Positions 33,001-43,056 of a DNA stretch of 64,000 bases are shown here, piece after piece (positions within the stretch are counted from its first letter, which is position 1; each line of letters starts with the position of its first letter). The notes under the pieces are model-generated. The model was given only the letters and a program-made list of their open reading frames with translations, searched no databases and was not told the origin of the DNA. The position numbers were made by a program, and so were the translations under genes. Source of the stretch: Tetrapyrgos nigripes (Eukaryota; Basidiomycota; Agaricomycetes; Agaricales; Campanellaceae); NCBI GenBank assembly GCA_013368315.1, contig JAACJM010000326.1, positions 1 to 64,000 of the forward strand, written 5' to 3'.

Positions 33001-33233
33001 GCATGACATGGACTGGTCAGGTGACCATGGGCATGTTACCAGCAGATCCAGAATGATGTAAGCTACGTTTTTCTCATACACCTCAAGTTGCCACACACAT
33101 CAGGTGACTGCCCAGCCCCGCCTGTCTGAAACCTGAGCTGCACAGCATTAGTCAGGCCATTGCATGCAATCAGCTCTGATCATCATGTAAATTGGTAGGA
33201 TACTGCTTTAAGGCTCGCTGAACATATTATGGT

Positions 33234-33274
33234 TGGTTTAGGGTTAGGGTTGGGGACTTAAAAAAAAAAAAAAA
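33234..33274 (+). repeat. Telomere-like TTAGGG tract with poly-A
   Basis: Contains GGTTTAGGGTTAGGGTTGGGG followed closely by a run of about 14 A. This is too short to be a telomere and may be a relic or coincidence. Confidence 0.4.
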
Positions 33275-33292
33275 CTGTCATGCTATTAGTAA

Positions 33293-34786
33293 TTCAGGGA
33301 AGACAGCTGGTCACCTGACACTACCCACACTCCTTCATATGACTAATCCCAAGAATTTGAGATATGTCACATGATGCCATGCCTAATATTCCCACATATA
33401 CACTATTACAAATAACCCTATTGTTTTTCCTCTAAAAACACAGTATGTGCCTTATAGCTTCAGGGAAGACAGCTGGTCACCTGACACTACCCACACTCCT
33501 TCATATGACTAATCACAAGAATTTGACATATGTCACCTGATGCCACACCTAATATTCCCACATATACACTATTACAAATAACCCTATTGTTTTACCTCTA
33601 AAAACACATTATTTGCCTTATAGCTTCAGGGAAGACAGCTGGTCACCTGACACTACCCACACTCCTTCATATGACTACTCCCAAGAATTTGACATATGTC
33701 ACATGATGCCACGCCTAATATTCCCACATATACACTATTACAAATAACCCTATTGTTTTACCTCTAAAAACACAGTATTTGCCTTATAGCTTCAGGGAAG
33801 ATAGCTGGTCACCTGACACTACCCACACTCCTTCATATGACTACTCCCAAGAATTTGACATATGTCACATGATGCCACACCTAATATGCCCACATATACA
33901 CTATTAAAAATAACCCTATTGTTTTACCTCTAAAAACACAGTATTTGCCTTATAGCTTCAGGGAAGACAGCTGGTCACCTGACACTACCCACACTCCTTC
34001 ATATGACTACTCCCAAGAATTTGACATATGTCACATGATGCCACGCCTAATATTCCCACATATACACTATTACAAATAACCCTATTGTTTTACCTCTAAA
34101 AACACAGTATTTGCCTTATAGCTTCAGGGAAGATAGCTGGTCACCTGACACTACCCACACTCCTTCATATGACTACTCCCAAGAATTTGACATATGTCAC
34201 ATGATGCCACACCTAATATGCCCACATATACACTATTAAAAATAACCCTATTGTTTTACCTCTAAAAACACAGTATTTGCCTTATAGCTTCAGGGAAGAC
34301 AGCTGGTCACCTGACACTACCCACACACCTTCATATGACTAATCCCAAGAATTTGACATATGTCACATGATGCCACGCCTAATATTCCCACATATACACT
34401 ATTACAAATAACCCTATTGTTTTACCTCTAAAAACACAGTATTTGCCTTATAGCTTCAGGGAAGATAGCTGGTCACCTGACACTACCCACACTCCTTCAT
34501 ATGACTAATCCCAAGAATTTGACATATGTCACATGATGCCACGCCTAATATTCTGACATATACACTATTACAAATAACCCTATTGTTTTACCTCTAAAAA
34601 CACAGTATTTGCCTTATAGCTTCAGGGAAGATAGCTGGTCACCTGACACTATCCACACTCCTTCATATGACTAATCCCAAGAATTTGACATATGTCACAT
34701 GATGCCACGCCTAATATTCCCACATATACACTATTACAAATAACCCTATTGTTTTACCTCTAAAAACACAGTATTTGCCTTATAGC
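33293..34786 (+). repeat. Satellite array: nine 166-bp monomers
   Basis: The block TTCAGGGAAGA(C/T)AGCTGG starts at 33293, 33459, 33625, 33791, 33957, 34123, 34289, 34455 and 34621, an exact 166-bp step throughout. Monomers share GTCACCTGACACTACCCACA, CATATGTCACATGATGCCA and AACCCTATTGTTTTACCTCT and differ at few positions. Some monomers alternate (ATATTCCC with ATATGCCC), which suggests two-monomer higher-order copying at 33625-34288. No coding frame persists. Confidence 0.9.
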
Positions 34787-34989
34787 ATGACGTGGACTGG
34801 TCAGGTGACCGTGGGCATGTTACCAGCAGATCGAGAATGATGTAAGCTACATTTTTCTCATATACCTCAAGTTGCCACACACATCAGGTGACTGCCCAGC
34901 CCCTATATTGACTCTCCAGATGTCTGCCTGTCTGGCACCTCAGCTGCACAGCATTAGTCATCCTCTCATGTGATGTGGCGCACCTTCTG

Positions 34990-35578
34990 ACCTGTGGCTT
35001 TCCAAATCTGGCAGTTTTATGGCAATCGGACCAGAACTGAGAGCGTGAGGGCCTTACGAAGGACCCCACTCATATTGACCATTGTGACAGCTCGCCAAGG
35101 TATAGGGACCTCAGGGAGGGCTGTCTGCAGCTCTGGGTCGAGGTTCCGAGGCGAACGACACAGGAACGCCCGAGCAAGACGTGGGGTGTCTGCTCACCGC
35201 TGGCAACAGCGACCGCGAGCCGAGCGATGTGTCATTCGCTCTGGAAACTTGACAGGGACCTCCAGGGGGGCGGTCCCCTCCTCTGGGCGGAGTTTTCGAG
35301 GCGAGTGACACGCAGACGGCTGCGGGAGGCCCAAGGTCTGCTGGCCGCTGGGGCTCGCGACGGCGACAGCACGCCGAGCGCTGGGGGTCTGGCCCCGAAA
35401 AGCAGACGGGGACCTCGGGGGGCGGGGCGGGCACGTTTCCAGTGCAGGACCCGAAGGGCCGCGGCCAGAGACGAGGTGGCCAGACCCCAGACAGCGGTCG
35501 GGGCTCGGGACGGCGACGGCGAGCTCAGACGGCTGTCAATCGACGAGCGGGGGCTGGATCCGGAACGGGGGCGACGAG
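34990..35578. repeat. GC-rich island with degenerate ~130-bp repeats
   Basis: Strongly GC-rich compared with the AT-rich surroundings. Three diverged units start at AGGGACCTCAGGG (35105), AGGGACCTCCAGG (35255) and GGGGACCTCGGGG (35408), each followed by a GTTTTCGAGGCGA-like or related block. A long Arg/Gly frame (35227-35658, plus) follows from composition and is not supported as a gene. It is not recognisable rRNA. Confidence 0.5.
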
Positions 35579-35818
35579 GGCTACGGGACGGCGTGGGACG
35601 CAGGTCGAATGACAGAGGTCGGCCAACAGACCCTCTGTTGGGTAGAAAATATAGGTAGGGCTACGGGACGGCGTGGGACGCAGGTCGAATGACAGAGGTC
35701 GGCCAACAGACCCTCTGTTGGGTAGAAAATATAGGTAGGGCTACGGGACGGCGTGGGACGCAGGTCGAATGACAGAGGTCGGCCAACACGCCCTCTGTTG
35801 GGTAGAAAATATAGGTAG
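35579..35818 (+). repeat. Three tandem 80-bp repeats
   Basis: Three copies begin GGCTACGGGACGGCGTGGGA at 35579, 35659 and 35739 and end GTAGAAAATATAGGTA. They are nearly identical (CAGACCC versus CACGCCC in the third), so the expansion is recent. Confidence 0.9.
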
Positions 35819-35889
35819 GACGCGTAAAATTGTTTATCTGCTCAAGTCAGCTTCGGCACACCATTCCTACCAATATATATTGTTCATTC

Positions 35890-36296
35890 CCTGTCACAGA
35901 ATTGTTCTCTCCAGATTTCTGCCTCCCTGGCACCACCCTAGTCCAACCCTATCCTCCAACACATTGCCCACCCTAGTCTTACCCTAGCTTCTCCCAAATT
36001 CCATCCTTAAGTCCCAGTCCACAGAATTATTCTCTGCAGATTTTTGCCTCCTTAGCATCACCCTAGTCTGACACCACCGTCCCACCCTAGCTTCTCCCAA
36101 ATTCCATCCTTGACCCACTGTACCAGCCTCACTGTAGTCCTACCCTAGCCTCACCCTAGTCCCACCTTAGTCCTAGCCTAGCCTCTCCCTAGCCTCTCCC
36201 TAGCCCCACCCTAGCCTCACCCTAGCCCCACCCTAGCCCCACCCTAGCTTAAAACCCTAATTGTACCCTAGAAACCCCTAATAACCCTAACCCTTG
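35890..36296 (+). repeat. CCCTAG-rich minisatellite grading into CCCTAA-like words
   Basis: Two ~120-bp direct repeats start with CACAGAATT(G/A)TTCTCT (35899, 36020). They are followed by a 10-12-nt array of CACCCTAGCCC/CTCCCTAGCCT units (36110-36250) and then AACCCTAA-type words up to 36294. Confidence 0.65.
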
Positions 36297-36297
36297 A

Positions 36298-36690
36298 CAT
36301 TTTATAAAACCTATGGATCAACCATAGGCACTTTTATTAAAGCACTCTGCTTGCACATGATTTTAAAAAATCCAGCACCTCCTGGACCTCTTCTCACGGC
36401 CCCAGCATCACTGTTCCACTGCCCATTTCCCATTTCAGAAAGCGGCAATGTCAGCACAGCATCTTCTCCTGTCCATCAGCTTGTCTTGTCGCTTTTCAGT
36501 TAGGTGTCAGAAACCTCTCGTTCCTTATTCCAAAAACCCTCAGCTACCCACTTTTCCCTAAGGAGGTCAACTTCTTCTGAGCTGGGTCATTTATCACTTC
36601 ATCATAGGACCTTGATTTATTGTGTTGATACTTATTTGGTTCATTCCTTTAGAAACATGGACATTATTCACAAAGTAGTATATATAGACC
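36298..36690 (+). repeat. ~400-450-bp direct repeat, right copy
   Basis: Second copy of the repeat at 32243-32692, starting about 4.05 kb downstream in the same orientation. Together they bracket the satellite, GC-rich and minisatellite blocks. Confidence 0.8.
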
Positions 36691-36981
36691 CCTCAATTGA
36701 GTAGCAAAGGTTCTCACAGGTTCTAACTTTTACACGCCACCACAGCGCTCCGAAGTACCCGGACTGACGCTCAATACATCATAGCTCATTTCTGCCTTGC
36801 CGCCCACCAACCACAACGAGCTTCAGGCATATTTACCTTCCCTCAGCAGCCGTCGCAAGTCCAACTGCCGCTCTCTGAACCACTATGGGCTCCTCCACCC
36901 AACATTCAAGGTGTCATTACAGAAGATATTAAGCTCTATCTAATTTTTTTAGTCAATTTTACAGTATTACTTACTTATACA

Positions 36982-37347
36982 ATGGGCCTTGTAATTTGCC
37001 ATGCGAAGCAGTGGCACCTTTCCCCAGTATTCAAGAGGGAGTCAGATAAAGACATTGTGTCGAGGGTGATTGGAACGATTGCAGATGGGAAAGGTTGTCT
37101 ATCGAATTGGACCTTTGGGTTGGGAATGGGAAAGAAAAATGATCATATACTGAAGGCCATCATGAAGTCCGTACCAACGTCTGGCAATAGGGTTGTGGCA
37201 GCTGGCGTGAGTCTACGGATTTCATTCCCCCATGGGTATTTTTCATGTGACGGTACATAGGTGGCCTTTTTCGAGTCCTGTTCGTTCTTCGTTGAGTATA
37301 TTAATAAAAGCGTGATTGAAGCCAACGAGCGTGGAATTCTTTCGTGA
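36982..37347 (+). CDS. Hypothetical two-exon gene with CHAKQW motif
   Basis: A plausible model starts at ATG 36982 and joins 36982-37206 to 37261-37347 across a 54-bp intron (GTGAGT..CATAG, phase 0). It gives about 103 residues ending GILS. The protein begins GLVICHAKQWHLSPV, continues with IVSRVIGTIADGKGCLSNWT and a Lys-rich segment, and the second exon is VAFFESCSFFVEYINKSVIE. A related block (GLVACHAKQW) is found at 5262. There the block follows an acceptor, so the true start here may be an upstream exon. A further open stretch at 37420-37577 (PPLTLSFFDYYEKEYLHDN) could be an additional exon. No family is recognised. Confidence 0.35.
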
Positions 37348-37687
37348 CGAGTTTCATATATAAATCACAAATGCTGAAGACTCCTCTTTGTTGGCCGTCA
37401 TATGCGGAGAAGAAATTCTATGAAGGGAAAGAAAATCCTCCGTTAACGCTGTCCTTCTTTGACTATTACGAAAAAGAATACTTACATGACAACCTAATGC
37501 TTATCATCAACCCCCCACGGAACATGCGACTGCATACCAAAATGACCCTCACTCGGACGCCAAACTGGTATACCTAAATCTGCGGATACCGTCCTAACTT
37601 ATTGTATGACTTTATGTACTGTAGAAACAATGTATATGAGCTCAGAATTGCTTTCAAGTTGGTATATTCGGTGTGGACACGCACACT

Positions 37688-37770
37688 CTGACGACTTAGT
37701 CGTCAGACCTGTTGTCAACTCAATTAAATTTCTTATGTGGACAGGCACACTCTGACGACTTGGTCGTCAA
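37688..37770. repeat. Two near-perfect palindromes in a 64-bp direct repeat
   Basis: CTGACGACTTAGTCGTCAG at 37688-37706 and CTGACGACTTGGTCGTCA at 37752-37769, each preceded by TGTGGACA(C/G)GCACACT. These could be protein-binding or hairpin sequences. Confidence 0.6.
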
Positions 37771-37805
37771 TCTCATGACTGGTTAACAACTGATATCAAT
37801 TTTTA

Positions 37806-38715
37806 GAGTCCTATAACATATGATTGGGCTCGGGGGACATGATAGGTAGAGGAATGAAGGTAGTAGAGGCGGTGTGAGAGAGGGAGGAGAGGGGGTTGTA
37901 GGTCGATGCGATCTTGAGAGAACGAGGCAAGTTGGGGGTGTTAGAGTATCTTCATGATGAGTAGGATACGAATATATAATAAATAAAGCGAACGCACCCG
38001 GCGTTCCAAAGCTATGGCCCCAACAAACTTGCCCAAACCCAAAATTTCGTCATAGCGAACGCGACCAACGTCGTACAAACTCGTAAGCATCACCATCGTG
38101 TTCTGAGGGGTTAAATACCCCAGAATCGAGCCCGGGGTCAAAGAATTTGAACAAGGAGGCGAGGAGGGGTGGAGGGCAGAAGGGGGATGGGGAGAAGGTA
38201 CCCATAAGAAATGTATGTGGCGTCGGAGGTCCTCAGCGTGGACTCCAGTCGATTTGGAGGGTCCTATAACGTACAATCAGGCTGAAGGAACGTGATAGGC
38301 GATGGAATGAAGGTGGTAAAGGCGGTATGAAAAGGGGAGGAGAGGATGTTGTAGGTAGACGAAAATTTGAGAGAATGGGGCAAATTGGAGATGCTAGAGA
38401 ATCGTCTTAAGGAGGAGAATACGAATATATCAAAAGAAAAGCGAACGCACCTGGCGTTCCGAAGTTATGCCCTCTCCATATATCCAAAAAACCGAAAAGC
38501 GTCCATATCGAACGCGGACGAGGTGCGACGCCTTCGAAACCATGCCCATCGTGTCTGGAAGGTTTAATAACCTTGGAATTGAGTCCGACATGTCGAAATT
38601 TGAACCATGGGGCGAGGGAAGGTGCTGTTGATACAAGAGAGGAGGAGAAGGTCATCATAACTCAAGAACGCGGCGTAGCGCTGCCCCAGCGTCGACGCCA
38701 ATGGATTCGGAGGGT
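37806..38715. repeat. Tandem duplication, 453-bp period
   Basis: GTCCTATAAC starts near 37808 and 38261, and a partial third start (GTCCTAAAAC) lies at 38714, giving a 453-bp step. Copies share a GCGAACGCACC(C/T)GGCGTTCC block and GGAGGAGAGG, with considerable divergence. On the minus strand GCCAG/GTGCGTTCGCTTT looks like a splice donor, so the unit may derive from a gene. Confidence 0.65.
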
Positions 38716-38719
38716 CCTA

Positions 38720-39196
38720 AAACGTTAGAATAGACTGAGAAAAGAAAGGAAATGAGGGGAAAATGTGTACCTGTTGTGGAAGTTTAACCCATAATTCCCC
38801 CTGCTCATCCTATATTCGATTCCCACTTGCAAGACTACCCACTAACCCATTCGCCCACTGTATCCACTACTTGAGAACCGGCGTCCTACTTCTCCGGCCC
38901 TCAGCAAATCTGGATAAGTATGTTTGAGGCCGATAGAAGGCGACGTGTCGGATGGTTGGGCCAGCGTTGAAGGTATTTCAAGAAGACGGGTTGGAGGCGG
39001 TGAAGGTGGAGAAGCGGAGAAGGAGGAGGATTAAAAGAACGTTCAGAGAGCCTTTGTTAGCATTGATAGAATACCGGTAGGGATTTAAGACTCACCTGGG
39101 TCTTAATCCGAATAGAATATATGGTACCACAGAGCGCGGATTGCCTCACAGCGAGAACGGCAATGAATGAGGACCTGAGCGCGTTTGGATCGGATT
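38720..39196. other. Intergenic, no supported gene
   Basis: No gene or clear repeat was found between the 453-bp duplication and the minus-strand frame at 39197. Confidence 0.4.
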
Positions 39197-39526
39197 CTAG
39201 GGACCCGAAAATGAAAGATTATGCCTGGATAGAGGGAACGGCCAAGCAGAAAGACGTACAAGTTGAGGAGGAGGGATGTTGAACTTCATGAATTTGGGTT
39301 TGGCCGCCTGAGAGTTGATGGTTTGGCGGGAAATGGATTCTAAGTGTTCAAAGTTGAAGTTCTTGAGGCTTGGAGACGAGTTGAATGGGCAGTTGTGCTT
39401 GGGCTTGAGGAAAAGGGCGGGGTTGACGCTGTGGGCGGTGAAGAGCAAGCCGGTTTTGTTGTTTGGCTTTGCTGTGCAGGCTCGGAAAAGTCCGAACGAA
39501 CGCCTGGAAGACTTAGGGCTAAACAC
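39197..39526 (-). CDS. Hypothetical basic protein (uncertain)
   Basis: A minus-strand frame of 109 residues from an ATG at 39526. It is rich in Pro, Ser, Lys and Phe (KPNNKTGLLFTAHSVNPALF, EHLESISRQTINSQ). An alternative frame in the same DNA is also open, so coding status is weak. No family is recognised and no splicing is evident. Confidence 0.25.
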   Translation of the reverse strand: MFSPKSSRRSFGLFRACTAKPNNKTGLLFTAHSVNPALFLKPKHNCPFNSSPSLKNFNFEHLESISRQTINSQAAKPKFMKFNIPPPQLVRLSAWPFPLSRHNLSFSGP

Positions 39527-39844
39527 GCCGGCATTGCTCTTCGTAGTACCTTCACAAAAGTATAATGCAATAATTCACACAGGCCAACACTAAGCACTCT
39601 GTACATCAGCACTTCTTGAGACCAAAGATCCGAGACCAGAAGTACATAGTAACCCAGAACCTAGTAACCTCAAAAACTGTTGACCCAATTTCAAGTTTTG
39701 ACAGATAAGACAGGTTATGATAGCAAAAGACTTGACGGGCGATTGTACATCAAAGACTAGGACCCGACATCCCAGGGCCGGAGACGGCAGACAACAGGAT
39801 AACCCAATAAGCCCGGTAAAAGACCTTGACGCCTTCTTCTCGCT

Positions 39845-41200
39845 TCATACGGACAAAACAGTTGAAGAGGGAAGTGTAGGGGTCAAATTCGTCTCGGAGT
39901 CTAGAAAGGGGGAGCATGAGCGACGTGATGACAAGGAAAAGAAGGAAATGCACCCAATGACATCCACATCCTTCGAATACTCCTTCAGCTCCAACCTCGC
40001 TGCTTGTTCGACCTCCGTCCTCGGCTCAGATACCTCAGCCGCATTGCCATCACCACTCCCACTCGTCCCATGATTCCTCTGCAGTGTCAGCCTAACGAAC
40101 AACACCTGCAAAGGACACGTCACCAACGCAGCGACGACGACAACCGCCGCATACACCCCTACAAACACCCACTTGAGCACTTCGTTATGGTTGTTCCTCC
40201 CTTCCTCAACAATCTTCCAAGCTACAGCCGCCGTGGCAAACCCAACGATCACTCCGGCCCACAGCAGAGAAAGAACATGAACGAAGAAGAGTCCGGGGTT
40301 GAGGTAGAGTTTCCAGGGGGAACGACGTTCGGTTGGGGTGAGTAGGACCCGGAGAGCGGTTTTTGGTTCCCAGGAGGGGAGACGGTAGGGTGTACAGATG
40401 GCTCGGTTGGTGATGACGGAGAGGGGAAGGTCGACTATGAAGGAGAGAAGGGTGAGGATGAGGATGAACGCGGGTGAGTGGACTGGAGTGACCAGGAAGG
40501 TGAGGAAGCTGAGAATGAAGAAAACAAAGCCGGTGAAGATAGTAGGCACTGGGGTTAATAGGGTGAGTGTTTGGGGAGAGAGTAGGGTAGAAGATAGACT
40601 CACTGAAACCTTTGTACAATCCAGCCACACCCTCGAGCTTGTAGACTCTCCTAAACATGGTAAAATAGCCATTAACGACGGGTCCTAGAAAGAGAATCAG
40701 AGTACGCAGTATGGTAGGAGGAGATATACGCACCAGTAGCTCTTTCCTCCCCGTCCAACTGGACACTTTTAGGGCTGTAGTTGGCTCGGTACCGAACGAG
40801 TATCCCTGAAAATGGAACGACGACAGCCGCGCTGAGGACAGCCAGGGGAAGGGCGAGCAGACTCCAGGATGGAACAAGAGATGGGACGAGCATGATGGGG
40901 GAAAAGAAAGACGCGCGAGCGCCTGTCATTCGTCAATAGCGCTTGGGTTAGTCAGCGGTCTCAGTCACGGCCATGCATGGCCGTCGATTTTTATCACCAC
41001 CTCTTCCACGACACTGACAGCCACTAGAAGTTGAAGAGGAATGTATTACCGGGGCTGGGACCAATGATACGAGGGACTGCTGGGGGAACGAGTTCCAAGT
41101 GTAAGGGAGCAGGGATCCTATCTCAATCTCACTCGGGCCCGCAGTAACCAAAGCTTCCAAGGGCTTTTTCACGTCTTCGCAAACTTCATTGACACCATAT
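39845..41200 (-). CDS. Basidiomycete mitochondrial-carrier-like membrane protein
   Basis: Exons on the minus strand: about 41200-41050 (start and donor unresolved), 40922-40734, 40684-40604 and 40548-39845. The first exon encodes PLEALVTAGPSEIEIG and YTWNSFPQQSLVSLVPAP. The second has a long hydrophobic segment ending FSGILVRYRANYSPK. The join GLYKGFMPTIFTGF carries the R-x-EG-x2-GLYKG signature of mitochondrial carrier repeats (EGVAGLYKGF). Further hydrophobic segments follow, with TERRSPWKLYLNPG between them and CPLQVLFVRLTLQRNH near the end. This matches a family of carrier-like membrane proteins I recall from Agaricomycetes; the substrate is unknown. The true 3' end may include another intron near 39930. 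The frame shows no break. Confidence 0.7.
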
Positions 41201-43056
41201 AGGACAGACGTTTCTCGGTATACTCATCTTGCACTCTCTTCATCGGCGCTCACGTCCGTCATTCTATGGACTTTCTTTTCCATCTTCTTCAATGTGCATA
41301 GGCTAAGCTCGTCTTTCTTAGTGAATCATCTCGCCATCCGAAGCCAAAAAACACATTTGAAGGAGCATTCTGGGCAGTTTGGACCGGGACTCGGCGAGGA
41401 TGCTCGCAGAAACGGACAGGGTAAAGTCGGGTAGACTCAGAGAACCAGTGATACGGCGAGATTTCTTGGTATGCTTCATGTATTTGTCACCTTTGCTACC
41501 AATGAACTGAAGTCCTTTATCGTTTTAATTTGGTTTTCAGTGGTTGATGGAGTCCACGGATTGGGACAGGACTCCATACCCTCAAGACTATCGGTCGCAC
41601 TTCTCAATGGCCAAGAATCCCCATTCTCGATAGTCTCCAGTGTACCCTATGCTGCTCAAGGATGAGTACCTTTTTTTTTGTCAAGTTTAGTCGCCGGGGG
41701 CTGATATATCTATCTATGTCTGTTTTGTTTGTTTCACGAAACGCTCGTTTGGCTACTCTTTTTCATCCTTCTCCCCTCATTCTTTCCCTTCGTCGCCTCA
41801 TCACGACACCATTCCCCTTCCCTACTCATCCCAACTCCACTCACCTCAATAACTTCAGTTCAACCCAAACCCCCTACATCATCCCTACCCCGGACACCAT
41901 CCCTTCCGTGCTCGTCTCCTCTTCTTCTTTCCATCCTCTCGAAAAGCACCTTAAATGTACACCTTACTCCTGCACTCTTTCACGACTATCTTGAAAATTC
42001 CGGCCGAATTCGTCATTATATGTGTTTCGTTTGTGCTTGGACGGTATCAGCAACAGTCGCCTCCTACCTCGACTACCCCTACGACTACCAGGACTATTAT
42101 GCCTCCCCTTAATTCCGAGTCTCACTTTTCTGCATGAGCCGCTCAAGTTCCAGATTATCACCCCGACCAGAACATGTCCCCGTCGATGTCCTCCGCGTTG
42201 ATAGTATGGGCATGGACATCACAGACACTCTAACCGATTGATGACGAGTCTGAGGGCAATCAGAATACGGGGAGCCAATGAGGAGGCGTAGAGGTATGGG
42301 TTGGAAGAGGAGGATTGAAGTTGGTATGTGAGTATTACTCTATGCTACTATTTCATTTCATTCAAGTTGATTTGCTCGCTTTTTCGCTTTCGTTCTAGAT
42401 ATTCCCTCGTCACGGTTCAATGGCACATTCCCTTTTATCTCGTTCACAACTTCCAATTCTCAATTCTCAATTCAACTCTCAACTCACCAATACGACTTGG
42501 ATTCCTCCCTTCCCCCTCGCTCAGATTAACCCCTGTCAACTCCCCCACCACAGCCGGTATTACAGTACCCCTACCTCGGTTTCCTCGATAACGACTGTTA
42601 TCCGTTCATTCGTTAAAGACGACGGCGAGGGATGGGGAACGCTTAGATCTCATCGTACTCGGTGGTTCACCGTTTTGATTGTATCGTGTCGCAGATGGTG
42701 GTTCTTTTGTCGTGGATGAGTTGATGAGAGGAAGGGCGACAGGGTACTAGAGGTGTTGGGGGAATGGTGGCGCGAAAGAAGCAAGTACCAAGGGGGTTGG
42801 GAAGTGAGGGAGTAGGGGGGATGGTGTGGAAGGGGAGACAAGGAGGGGAAGAGGGGAGTGGGAAGGAATATTATGTATACGATGTGTTATATACCCATCA
42901 GTTCCAACGCACGAAGGTATCAAAAACCGTGGAATGGAGATTATACTGGGAATAATGTATATATTCTTAGTATCCAACTCGACATAGTCCTACAACTGTC
43001 GCTAAAGTATCATATATCATACACATCACGTTTTACATGCTCCCTCTCCCATTCTT
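41201..43056. other. Gene-poor stretch with short pyrimidine-rich frames
   Basis: Several frames of 60-130 codons occur on the plus strand (41660-42140, 42328-42720). They are Pro/Thr/Ser-rich owing to CT-rich DNA and cannot be joined into a convincing gene. They may be remnants. No repeat was found. Confidence 0.35.

Noticed and set aside
33293..34786. CRISPR-like array
   Set aside because: The whole 166-bp unit is conserved, with no variable spacers, and the genome is eukaryotic.
35227..35658. 143-codon Arg/Gly-rich open frame in the GC-rich island
   Set aside because: It follows from extreme GC content and runs into the 80-bp repeats. There is no splice logic or recognisable motif, and the opposite strand is open too.
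34990..35820. Ribosomal RNA gene fragment
   Set aside because: GC-rich and structured-looking, but none of the universally conserved rRNA words are visible and the repeat structure is unlike rDNA.
32243..36690. Interpretation of the direct repeats as LTRs of a retrotransposon
   Set aside because: The ends are not TG..CA, there is no primer site or purine tract, and no gag/pol remnants lie between them.
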